Source: Tretioscincus oriximinensis | Lineage: Eukaryota > Chordata > Lepidosauria > Squamata > Gymnophthalmidae | Direction of reading: 5' to 3' | NCBI GenBank assembly: GCA_022410635.1 | Contig: JAJVDF010000657.1 | Location: 134,204 to 198,203 of the forward strand | DNA: 64,000 nt | Shown: piece after piece, positions 35,562 to 46,900 of the stretch | Numbering within the stretch: position 1 is the first letter of the stretch | How the letters are laid out: each line of letters begins with the position of its first letter | The notes under the pieces: model-generated | What the model was told of the DNA's origin: nothing | Database searches by the model: none | What the model saw: the letters and a program-made list of their open reading frames with translations, nothing else | Program-made: the position numbers and the translations under genes

Positions 35562-35761
35562 CAGAGAAACAGCCATGTTAGTCTAGTAGAAAGTCCAGCA
35601 AAGGAGCTAGCAGCACTTTGAGACTAACTTGAGAAAAATGGGTGGCATAAGCTTTCGTAGACAGGTCTACTTCTTCAGATGCTGTTGAAGATGCATCTGA
35701 AGAAGTAGACGTGTCTACGAAAGCTTATGCCACCCACTTTTCTCAAGTTAGTCTCAAAGTG
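35562..35761 (+). repeat. Interspersed repeat ending in a 69-bp-arm palindrome
   Basis: 35,562-35,682 is a dispersed repeat also seen at 27,078. Its last 69 bp (35,614-35,682) is copied in reverse at 35,693-35,761 with only two mismatches and a 10-nt spacer (tgttgaagat). Only the first arm continues into the normal repeat, so the second is a fold-back duplication. Confidence 0.85.
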
Positions 35762-35865
35762 ATGAATGTGCAAATTAGCACGGATATTTAATTGTCCCAG
35801 TTTGGGCCTGAGAAAATCTGGTTAGTCTACATCCTAACCCTGATATTCAAAAATTGGGAAGTGTG

Positions 35866-36170
35866 AGTAGTAGAAGAACCACTGTGTCCCTATACCCCGC
35901 TTTTCTCACCTTTCAAAGGGACTCAAAGAGGCTTACAAGGGTATTTTTGCCTGAAGGCTCACATTCTATCTTCCCCACCAGACTGTGGTGGTTCCCATGT
36001 ATCTACTTGCAGTCAATTGCAATTTCTTGCAATTCATGCTTTCAAATAGCTGGTTTGGCTAGAGCTACAGGCTAGTGGAAGGTGCTCAGCCCTCCCCACG
36101 TCCCACACATGGCTCCGAAACCCAATCTATCAGATGAGAGACCGTTTCCTTAGCGACTGAGCCATTCGTG
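35866..36170 (-). mobile_element. tRNA-derived SINE, second copy
   Basis: Same family and orientation as 28,372-28,677: tail ataccccgcttttctcacc at the low end, middle ctacttgcagtca, and tRNA-like head near 36,105-36,165 (ggctccgaaaccc, gcgactgagcc on +). Confidence 0.8.
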
Positions 36171-36929
36171 CCAAGGAGTAATGTGGCCAAGGATCCTTTC
36201 TAGAGCACAAAACAAGTTTCTATAGTTGGCACTGTCCGTACATACATATTACTGCCTGCATAACAGCATCTTGTAAAACCTGTTGGAAGTACAGTACACA
36301 ACCTTGTCTGTAATTTAGCTAATGTTTTCCTTAGGTGTGTTTTATAGGCCACTATACATATTGCCACTAGGCGGCAGTAAAAGTTTGTTTTCCTTACACC
36401 AGAATTAAATCGTAAAAATTAGCTGATACAACTCCAATTTTAATTAACTTGTGGCACACACAGATCCATCCTGCCTCAAAATACAGAATCGAAAACGTGC
36501 AAACACAGTATACAGGGGGGAGAGACGAGACTAATGGCGGGGAGAGGCTTTCATGATTGTTTAACGCTAGAAGGAGGCTTATTCCAACATGGAACTTAGG
36601 CCTGGTTTGCACTTGACTGATCTGTTCCTGAAAGTGGTCCAAGGGCCTTGTTGTCCACATGTCACTGTGGGTCAAGCACAGGCCCTGGGAGCAGAATAAG
36701 GCCAAGTGCGAATCAAGCGTTTCTTTCCTCCAGTTTGACTGTCTGAAGTGTGGAAAATAAAAAGCGACGTCGCCATTCTGCGGTCGTAAGGAAGCCACCT
36801 TTCCCAGGCACCTGCAGGTCGTTCTGAGGTAAAAGCGGGCTTCCCCTTCACCTTCCATGCCTTGCCCAACTTCCCTACCCCTAAAACAAAATCCTCTGCT
36901 TCAAACTTGGCGTTTCTAACATGTTGCAG
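36171..36929. other. Intergenic, upstream of the RUFY1 CpG-rich region
   Basis: No gene seen. Near 36,600-36,720 ggtttgcacttg and cgcacttgg-type motifs occur in inverted orientation, a possible DNA-transposon relic without clear ends. Confidence 0.4.
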
Positions 36930-37061
36930 CGCTTGCTACGTCAGCCCGCCTTTTCATGCCAGCTCAACCACGGAGCCTTATTCTGGGTCACATCCCGGGC
37001 CAGAGCTTGGCCATCCACATGCCAGTATAGGGCCTGCCATCGTCTGCACCAGCATGTGGTT

Positions 37062-37396
37062 GGCAGGCTCCTATTCCGAGGATAAGGCTCCGCGTGGATG
37101 CAGCCTCGGTCTCCGCCAGATCCGTACACGATGATTCATCACAAGCCCCAGATCCGCCTGCCGAAGCACTGCACCATTTGCTATGCGCGGTAGGAAAGCC
37201 CAGCAGAGGGCGCTCCACAGGTCAACGCTGCGCTCCCCGACCGCACGAGGATGAACAGGCCAGAAGCAAATGCCTCCCACCCATTGTGGGCAAACCCGGC
37301 CCCACCGGGACCCAGAGGGAGTTTGCAACGAGAGAAGGAGGCCTGGCCTCAAGCCATGTCGTGGACTCGCATTTAGCCTCGGAATAGGAACCTGTC
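37062..37396. repeat. Inverted repeat pair inside the CpG-rich region
   Basis: ggcaggctcctattccgagg (37,062-37,081) is inverted at 37,377-37,396 (cctcggaataggaacctgtc) with two mismatches. Similarity extends weakly outward (ccacatgctgg against ccgcacgccagg). A third related block lies at 36,968-37,045 in fold-back with 37,030-37,105. It could be a DNA transposon that supplied CpG sequence to the promoter. Confidence 0.5.
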
Positions 37397-37439
37397 CCCC
37401 GCACGCCAGGCTCCGAACCCCTCTAAAAGCTACCCCGGC

Positions 37440-37450
37440 GGGCGGGGCGG
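37440..37450 (+). promoter_or_regulatory. Tandem GC boxes (Sp1-type)
   Basis: gggcggggcgg holds two overlapping GGGCGG cores about 200 bp upstream of the RUFY1 start codon, in the CpG-rich region. Confidence 0.5.
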
Positions 37451-37651
37451 CAGGTCCCTATTGCAAGGTAGGGCCAGCTAGGCAGGGTCAGCGCGCGAAC
37501 CTCCTTACAGCCAACCCACAGCGGCGGCGGCAGAGGCGGCAATCGGCAGGAAGGAGGAGGAGGAGGAAGAGGCGGCGGCGCAGCAGCGGGACGTGGGGGG
37601 TGTGGGGGCTGCCTGGGGCTCATGACTCGTCGATCACATGACCTCGTCAAA

Positions 37652-37988
37652 ATGGCCGAAGGAGAGGCGACGAGTTGTGCGCTACCTGCTGCTCCCTCCT
37701 CCCCCTCCTCCCCCGCTGCAGACNCAGCAGCAGCAGCCGCCGCGAAAGGGGACTTCGAAGGGATAGGCGGAGCCCCCCACAACCCCGGCCCGACGGAGCT
37801 GGGAAGCGATGGCAAAGAGGGCGGCGGGAGCCCCGAGGAGTCCGGGTGGTCCCTCTCTGCCCCCCTCTTCTCCCTGGCCAAGAAAGCCTCGGAGAACTTA
37901 GCCGTGAGCTACGAAAATGCCTTGAAGTCTGCAGCCTTGGTAGGACTCATCCCTAAGCCAGTCAGCAATGACAGCCCCGCCAAATCAA
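37652..37988 (+). CDS. RUFY1: RUFY1 exon 1 (coding)
   Basis: Residues 1-112 plus one base. Starts MAEGEATSC, then a Pro/Ser and Ala-rich low-complexity part, then a more conserved [20 protein letters not shown] segment comparable to human SAPILTLARRATGNLS. An ambiguous base in gacncag leaves one residue unknown. Donor is tcaa|gtatgg. Confidence 0.9.
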
Positions 37989-40900
37989 GTATGGTTATGT
38001 TTATTGCTTGTTCACTACGATGCGATCTGGCTTGGGGGCGCGTGAATGAGCTTTTCTTTATTTTGACTCCTTTTACTTGGCTGAGGGATTGCAAGAGGAA
38101 GACTCTGGTCGCAATTAGGTTTTAATCCACCTTCAGGCCACTTTCAGAATGGAAGAACACACTAACGAAGTGAATAGTAATTTTCGTTCGCCATTTTCCA
38201 AATCAAAGGTGCGTTTTCCGAGACGGACAATGACAGAAGAAACAGCTTGCCGCTCTGCTGATTTGTTATCTAAAGTGAACTGAAGCTGGAGTAAAACTTA
38301 GATATGGACAGGACCCAAAAGTTGCTTCTTCTTGAAGAATTCAACTCTTGATGGACAAAGGAGAACCCAGATCAGTTTTTCATTCAGAAAAAAGTAACAA
38401 GTAAAAATCAGTGAACCAGATGCACAAATTATTACTAATGTACAGAAGGGAAAGGCATCTTTCCAAATCAGCAAGGGATCTGTGGCACACCCATGGCAGA
38501 TTGCAACAGGAGCAGGCCTTGTCATGTTCNTATCCTTGTGAGTTTTTTTTAAAATACTTTTTAGTCACCGCTTTGGGACAAACCTTTAAACAAAGCTAGT
38601 AAGACTTTAACCACCCAAAATGACTTAGTCTAAATTCTAATCAATTGGCTATTGCTGTAAGTACTGCAAACTTTTTAAAAACACTTTCAACATGATCAAA
38701 ATCTTGTCTGTCAAATGCTTTGTACATCTTCAGAAGAATACAAGGCAACACATGTTATTATGTGCCCCTCTATTTTATCCTCAAAATCACTTTAATAATC
38801 TTCTGAAATGGAGTTAGTTGCAGAAAAAGGATTTGACCAGCTATTGCTCAGGGATTGGCCCTTTCTGCAATCCCTGCTATTCTGGGATAAATCCTGGAAC
38901 AAGAATCTCCTAGCTGAATGCTGATGCAGACTACAGCAGGCTCTACCCTGCCATACTTTGCAGTCTGAGCTAGCTGCCCCAAATGGTATCTGCAGCTAGC
39001 CATACCTGTATGGGGTGGAGCCTCATCGATGTGCACTTTTTACATTACCAGCAGCATTTTATTATCCCTTGCTTATCAGATTTTTTTAGATCTAATGTAA
39101 CCTGTGCCTTTTGAACTGTAGTACAGCAGAACACCAAGTCAGAATCTGGTTTTGTGAATAATATAGTTGCTATCATTGCTGCCTCATGGGTTTGTATATC
39201 AATACAGTTTTTAAATCTCTCATAGAATTACAGAAATTATGAACAATGCAAAAACGGTTTTCAACTGTTGATCTGTACATGTGAGAATCAGCTCCAGTTA
39301 TGTCAGTTTGATTTCCTTCTAAGGCAATAATGTACATACTCATTTTGAGGAAAGTTAGGCTTAATTCATGGCTGTAGCATTAGCAAAGTAATACTATTCT
39401 ATACATTTTTAAAAAACTCTTCATACTTTGACTAATTCTTTTTAGCACTCTTAAATGTTTCCTCTACATTTTTAAGAGCCCTCTCACACACACAATATAT
39501 GAAGAGACAGGGAGAAATACTATTTTCTAACTGGCTTTCAAGAAACAGCAAAGACATGGCTCAAATTGTTTATTAGACTGCTTTTCTGAGCACTAGTGTT
39601 TTGTGTTTTAATTGTAGGTTGAAACTTTCACTACTGTGAAAGATGTACAACTTAAACGAATGAAAGAATAAGAAATTATGGGGAGACTTGGAAGCTCTAG
39701 TACGAGCCTTGTACGGCTCCAGTCTCATCTAACAGAATCATGTAATATATTCCTTCCATCTTAGGTGAGAAGCCACGATGTGCCTGTAGATCCCCTAAGA
39801 GAAAAGGCAGCTGCTGACATATATGTTTGTTGGCTTCAGTTATCCAAGTCAAAGAGACCAGCAGAGATGGAGCAGGCAGGAAGTGATTGGTAGTGCAGAT
39901 ATCAAAGGAGGGAATTAAATCACCATGACAACCAGAGAGGGGGAGAAAGTGGCTAAGCAGAAGAATAAATAACCAGCCATTAAAATGGTGGATGAGGTCA
40001 GAGAGAGGGGGAAACAACGAGTTGACTTTTTGTTTACAAGTTTGAGAGGCCCCCTCAGCTCTGAGTACACTGGTTCTGTGAAGACCAATAGCAATCGAGT
40101 GAAGGTGTGGGATGCCAGGCTTTTGCTAACCAATGATAACATGAGGGAGCAAATCTCTCTGTGTGCCTCCAGTTCGAGAGGACGGGCTTCTGCAACTGGC
40201 TTCTTGATTGGTTTGAAGAAAGAGGATCAAGGCCTGCCAGCTTTTTTATCCAATTATGAGCCTCTCTTTGGATTTTGTGGGGGCGGGAAGTGTTGCTTTG
40301 GTAACGCAAGTGAAGGTGAGCAGCAGTAGCAATCTATGGGGAATTTGCAAAAGGAGGGGGTGTTTTTGCTCAGGGACCAACCGATAGTGTGATGAAAATG
40401 CTAAGATGAGCCTCCGTGTGGGAACTATTGTTAGGGAATCTGAAATAGGGAGAAGGAACAACATGTTGTAAGGGGGCCACTTACTATGACCTCTGTTCCT
40501 ATGTGGGGCTGTGCTGCTTTGCTCTGATCCTTGGAACTGAAAATGTTCCCTTTACTGCAAAATCATATCTTCTGTAATCTGTCAGAATGGTACTTATTTC
40601 AGTATATCTCATCATTGTACTCTGGATATTTTGCGAAGACTTGTGAATGCCATCTCGCATATAAGTGATAAGAAATAGAATGTGACATGTTGGTTTTTTT
40701 GTTTTTGCTATTTATAGAGTTTGATTATAAGATTTAGGGCAATTTTAGAATTTGTAACTTCCTAATTTATCTTCTCTCATGCATGTATAATACTACTTAA
40801 TACTATTTTACTCTAGGGAGTATCAGCTTTTTGTACATTTTTAAACATTAAAAATATATATGGCCTGGAAATAATTGANATGAGATTTCAACAAATCTTG

Positions 40901-43900
40901 CAGATTTATTTTCCACATAACCTTAATTGTTATGGTCTAGAACATCAGAACTGGTGTAATGGTTAGATCTCAGACTCTTCTCTGGTAGTCTTCAGGTTTG
41001 ATTCTGCACTCATCCATGAAGTCAACTGGGTGGCCTTGGGCTAGTCACAATTATTTGGAGCTCTCTCAGCCCCACTTACTTCACAAGGTTATGTTGTGAA
41101 GAGAAGAACAAAAGATTATGTAAGCCATTTTGAGTCCCTTTGGGTTGAGTAAAGTGGGGTATAAAACCAACTCCTCTTTTTTATTTGCAAAGTGATTATT
41201 TAGAGAATTGAAATCTTATATAATGTGCATGTCTCTAGCAGATAAGTATTACACAATGGAAGAGCGATCAAATCTCATGAATATGATGAAACTGAGCATT
41301 AAAGTCTTAATCCAGTCAGCGCTGAGCTTGGGCAGGACACTTGATTCTGACTTCCCTCCCCTGCAACAGTTCTTTGTGGTGATGGAGCACTGCCTCAAAC
41401 ATGGACTTAAAAGTGAGTATTAGCTGAGTGTTGCCTGAACTCTGGTAAGGTTCCAGATATTAAATTGTTCGCACATCTTAATATATATAGGCATTTAATT
41501 AGCTAAAGCAGCAGTTATTTACTTATGAGACATAGATTTGAAAGGGATCTCCAGTGTCATTGAGTCCAACCTCCAGTGAACAAGCCCTGAGAGAGTGATT
41601 TTTGAAGTGGAAATGTAGTATAAGGATTTCTTGACTGTTTTATGTCTTTATTGTATTCATATGAAAAAAGATATTGTGAGCGATTTAAAGTAAACATAAT
41701 GGCTTGTTATTTGTCAGTTTATTTCACTTTGATTTCCATAGTTAAGATCTTGGATTTTTTTCTAGAATGTCAAAAGAGCAGGAATGTGGAGCAATTTTAA
41801 TTACGTGAGGTCAGGGTAGAATTACAACTTATACTAAGGAACAAATCCAATTATATTAGTGAAATTTATTTTTCCAAATATGTTTGCATAGATCAATAGC
41901 CTTCAAGGTGGATTATTTGTAGAGTACAACCCTTGCATTTACTTGAAAGCAAGTTCCAATTATACATGTTTTAAGAGTTTCAGCCTATATTCCTTTATTG
42001 TTTTGGGGTTAATTATTTCATATACTTGGCTAAAATAAAGTTATATTTGTGTTTTTTCTTTGTAGTTAAAAAGAGTTTTATGGGTCAGAACAAATCCTTC
42101 TTTGGACCACTGGAGCTTGTGGAGAAGCTTTGCCCTGAAGCATCAGATTTGGCAACAAGTGTTAGAAATCTACCAGAGTTAAAGTGAGTTTGCACTTATG
42201 GTAATAGTTGCTAAACGAAATAAGATATGTAATACTTGCCTTATTAACATACCCTCACAGTATGTTACAGTAGGATTCATTAGTCCAACCATATAATTAC
42301 CTAATTTGACGTTAACAATAGAAATACAAAATGTTCTTCATAAAGAAACTGCTGTTATTCTCCAATAATTAGGTGAACAACTAAATAAAAACAAACTGCT
42401 ACAGTGGATAAATTTAATTGTTGTTTTTCTTTACTACAAGGTAATCTGTATCCATGTATATGATTGCAATTGATGTACATTTCCATTTCTCTTTATGTAT
42501 ATATCGGTAATACTTCATGGACACTTTGGAGTCTTGTCAATCTTACTAGAGCAATGATCCATCTGGTGTAGAAACCTGTTTTAAACTATAATGAACCAGA
42601 TGATCATGGAAATCTTTCAAACATATGCTAGAAAAAAGCCATAATGAACTTGGTGTAATTCATTTCTGAGTACAATATATTGTAACGTAAAATGTTTAGC
42701 CTTTCATGCCTGTCGTTCCCTGGCTATAAATCAGTCCTCTATGTTTTGTTTTAAAATACAGTGGTACCTCGGTTCCCGAACACAATTCGTTCCGGCAGGA
42801 CAGTCGAGAACCAATTTGTTCGGGAACCGAAGCAAGGTGCGCCGGGCCGAAAAAACGCGCCTTGATGACCTCAGCAAGGCGCGCCGGGCCGAAAAAACGC
42901 GCTTTGATGACCTCAGCAAGGCGCGNAAAAAACGCGCTTTGATGACCTCAGCAAGGCGCGCCGGGCCGAAAAAACGCGCTTTGATGACCTCAGCAAGGCG
43001 CGCCGGGCCGAAAAAACGCGCCTTGATGACGTCAGCAAGGCGCGCCGGGCCGAAAGAACGCCGGAGGAAGTTCGAGTTCCAAATCGGTGTTCGGATTCCA
43101 GGACAAAAGTTTCTGGAATCTGCCGGTCGAACACCGATTTGGTCGACTTTCAAGGCGTTCGGGAACCGAGGTACCACTGTACTTATTTAAAATCTTTTCC
43201 AGCAAGAAATAACTTGTTATTTTAATCTTTTCCTGATTTTTTTAAAGTTACAGACCTTACTATTTTTTTCTAATAAGCACCAATAAGTTAAAAACAAGTA
43301 AAATATTTCAAGAAAAAAAAATCCCCTCGCTCCCCCCCTCAAAAAAAGTCCCTCCTTAGTTAATTGTTTTTATGTGTTAAAACAGCTAATTAGGCGATTG
43401 AAGTACTGGAACAACTGATGATGTTTATTGTAAAATTATAGGACTCCAGTTGGAAGAGGCAGAGCTTGGCTTTACCTGGCTGTGATGCAAAAGAAACTGG
43501 CAGACTACTTGAAAGTGCTTTTGGACAACAAGGATCTGTTGAGGTATGTGTGCATCATCATAAAACATATTTTGTATATAGTACAGGAAAGGAGTGCATT
43601 TAGAGTACACTGATTAGATGCAGAAAAAAAGTCTGGATGAAGGCTCATATTAACTAGTTTTTTCTCCATACTTACTGCTGCCCCTAAATTTGCCTGTCTT
43701 GATAGCCAAGGATTCCTACAGGTTGAAATGGAGTCTGCCAGCTTTCAGACAAAAGCTTCTACATAGCAACCCTAAATTGCAAAATAAAGCAATACTTCAA
43801 ATTAAACCTAATCTAGAAATCTGCTTGTGCCTTTGTGGCCTTTGGGTTGCACCGCAAAGACGATAGGGCAAACATAGGGATTTACCATCGTCTGAGTGCT

Positions 43901-46900
43901 TGTCTCTGCGTGATTGCTTGTATACAGCCAAGCATTTTAACACCTAGAAGTAATTGCTGCTCTTCTACGTGCACAAGGCTCCACATACAGGGTGCTTCAA
44001 AAAGTGTATACACACTTTGAACTGGCATAGAAAATTTCCTGAAATTTTTGTAGAACAGTAAATAAATTTTCTATGGAAGTTCACAGTGTGTATACATTTT
44101 TTGAAGCACCCTGTATATATGCTGACTCTTTCCATAATGGTGCCTACTAGTAGAAATGTCCACAGTGATAAGTGCTTATCCCCTTTAGTGGAAAAATATT
44201 CTCAGAGAGATCTTTATTCCAGGCCTGCAGTAGGACTGCTTTGGGCATGTGTGACAATCTCACCATTCTCCAGAATAAAATTGTTAAAAACAGGACATAT
44301 GGATGCAGCCAAATATCTCAGCTACTTTTGGTGTCCTTTCAGCAATATAAGAGACAGCTTCCATCAGCCACCTTTTCTTGTCTGTCCTCTGTGTCAGTTC
44401 TTTGTATATATTCCAAATATAAGTGGAATGGAATTGGTTTCAATAAAGGATTGTGCTTTTTGTCTTTAATAATTTAAGCACAGTGAGCAATGCAATATCC
44501 CCCAAGTCTGGAAATATCTTTTTTTTTCCCTGGTTTTTAGTGAATTTTATGAACCTGATGCCTTGATGATGGAAGAGGAAGGAGCTGTAATTGTAGGACT
44601 GCTTGTGGGGTTGAATGTCATTGATGCAAACCTCTGCTTAAAAGGAGAAGATTTGGATTCTCAGGTGAAGAATTGCCCTCATGAGCTCAGAAATCACTTT
44701 AATGGTTCTTACCTCTATGGATTTGAAGTAGCTCAGAATTAGCTTTTTCTAGTATGTGGAGACAATTAAATTAGGTCTTCCCTGTGAGATGAGAAGTGTC
44801 TAATTTCTTCAAATCATGCACTCTATGTATTTTTCCTGTCCTCAGTTTCATTTGCAGTTGTGTTTTTATTGGTTTTATTATAGATCAGTAAAACCAAGGC
44901 TTGAGACATCAAGATACAAGGCAAGATAAATATATACATAAATCTGTCTTAAATCCAAATACTAATTATATAATTGTGAAATCAAAGTTTGCGTTTCATT
45001 AAAGCACAGATAACGAATGAACAGACTTAATGCGTTCTGCTGAGTCCTATGTGTCAACTGCATAGATCAGTGGTGGGGAAAATGTGTACAGCATCTATAA
45101 GGGCTGAATAGGGTCTCCTAACATGACACTGCAGCATTAAGTTTTCAATCTTTTCTGTCCAATAAAAACGCAGGGCAACCTGGTGAACAGAAAAAAAGGA
45201 AATACTTTTTTTAAAGAAATTATCTGTCTNCCCTGCCCTGTACCTAAAGATAGTAAAAACAAAATGCAAAATGGACATGTTGTCAAAGCAACATCAATAC
45301 TTAAAAGAAAGCTGTTTCCTCAGCCACAGATCAGGGTAATGAAATGCATCTTCAAAAAATTTCTGAATGTATATAGCAGTGATGCTTGATATACTTCATG
45401 GAGTAAATTGTTTCATAGTTTGAGGACAACCACTAAAAAAGCCCTTTGCTGTTGAGAGCTCTGGTACAATCAAGAGTACCAACCCTCTCAGATCTCTAGG
45501 CACAGATAGGTTGATATGAAACAAACCATTCCTCTTGATATCTGGGCCTTGAGTAATTTAGGACACCTTGAATAACCATCTGGCTGCCCTAGACACTTAA
45601 TAAAAAAGATTTTTTAAAAATGATGGAAAAAAGTTCACTGACAGGGATTATTTCCATTGGTGTTTCTCTACTCCAGGATTTGCATTATTTTGATGATATT
45701 CTAATGAGTTTTTACACAGTTTCACATGGCCATTCAAAGACAAGCACCTAATTAGTTGGATTGTCAGCAGAGTGTGCATAGGTTAAAAAGTTTATTTGTA
45801 TTTTTAATTGAAAATAAATAAATGTTTACATCAATCCCTCCTCCCCAGAAACATATAAATGTTGACTTTCTTGAGAATGTTCTAAACTGAAAGCAAGAAA
45901 NTATTTATTTCCTTCAAATAAGAATTTATTTTCTCCCAGAGGTATCACTCTGCTTCCCAGATTCTACATTGCCCAGAAAGGAGCCTCTAGAAATTGTCAG
46001 TTAAACTTAGTAAACCCAAATTTTACTTTTCAAAGTTCCCTTTAAGACTCATAGCAAGTTAGCTTTCATTGACTCTTCTTGGCATCTCTGTCATTTTTCT
46101 TAGAAGATAAAGTTTAAAACAAGGGACTAAAAATGACATAGGCATGGTAGCTTCCTCTTTAGGTTAATTTTAGAAGAATATCAAATGGACCAAAAATATT
46201 TTTAAATTAGAATAGATCCAGAGATTGTTTGGTGGGTTACATTTTACTAATATACTGTTTGGGATAATATTATTATACTGATATATGCCATCTTGTGTAA
46301 GATTTACTGTTCTTTTTCATTGTATTGTCACAAAGATTTAAAATTTGTCTCCTGAGCATCAAACATTTGCTCCCAGTATCCATCCAGAGAAGTAATAGTA
46401 AATTACTATATATGTCCAGCATAATAAATTTATTCTGGGACAATGAAAATCCATAAGAATCTTTGTCCAGAAAAGCAAGTCTATTTTCATTCCTTTAAGC
46501 CTCTTTTTATCTGCATGTGAAAGAAGATTAGTTATAATTTATTTCCATTTTTTACTCTGATTAACCTAATTAATTTGAAAAGCAATAGAAATCTGTCTTT
46601 TCAGGTGGCAGTGATTGATTTTTCCCTCTACCTTAAAGATGCCGTGAACAATGAAGATAGCAAGAAGTAAGGAGACATGAATTCCATGTGCATGTTAAAT
46701 GGAAATATATAGTAAATTGTGAGATTTTACAGTTGCCACTTATTAGAAGAATGCTGAGGCAAGTGAGGGAACCCATAATGGCACAGTGGAACAGATTTTC
46801 AAAAGATGTTTGAAAAAAAGAAATTGAATAAAAATGAGCTCTCGCCCTTCCTCAGAATGTCAGCCTTTACACAATTCCGCAAGATCAGTTCTGAATACTA

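Larger units (their letters stand above)
36930..37990 (+). promoter_or_regulatory. CpG-rich promoter region of RUFY1
   Basis: Base composition changes sharply from AT-rich to GC- and CpG-rich and returns to AT-rich inside intron 1. Tandem GC boxes (gggcggggcgg) lie at 37,440-37,450, 5' of (GGC/GGA)-rich leader sequence at 37,520-37,590. No TATA box precedes it, as usual for a CpG-island promoter. The transcription start is not visible; about 37,400-37,500 is an inference. Part of the region (37,062-37,396) may derive from an inverted-repeat element. Confidence 0.65.

Noticed and set aside
37423..37881. Long minus-strand frames in the CpG-rich promoter
   Set aside because: GC-rich DNA has few stops, the frames are Pro/Arg/Ser-rich with no domain, and they oppose RUFY1 exon 1.
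39697..40329. Overlapping open frames in RUFY1 intron 1 as a gene or LTR
   Set aside because: Frames oppose one another without domains, and no LTR termini or duplication could be defined.
42841..43085. CRISPR-like array
   Set aside because: Units are contiguous with no unique spacers, lie inside a mariner-type MITE and are in a vertebrate intron.
42741..43190. Roughly 150-codon frames on both strands in RUFY1 intron 3
   Set aside because: They follow the 42-bp repeat of a MITE, whose length is a multiple of three, so frames stay open by arithmetic.
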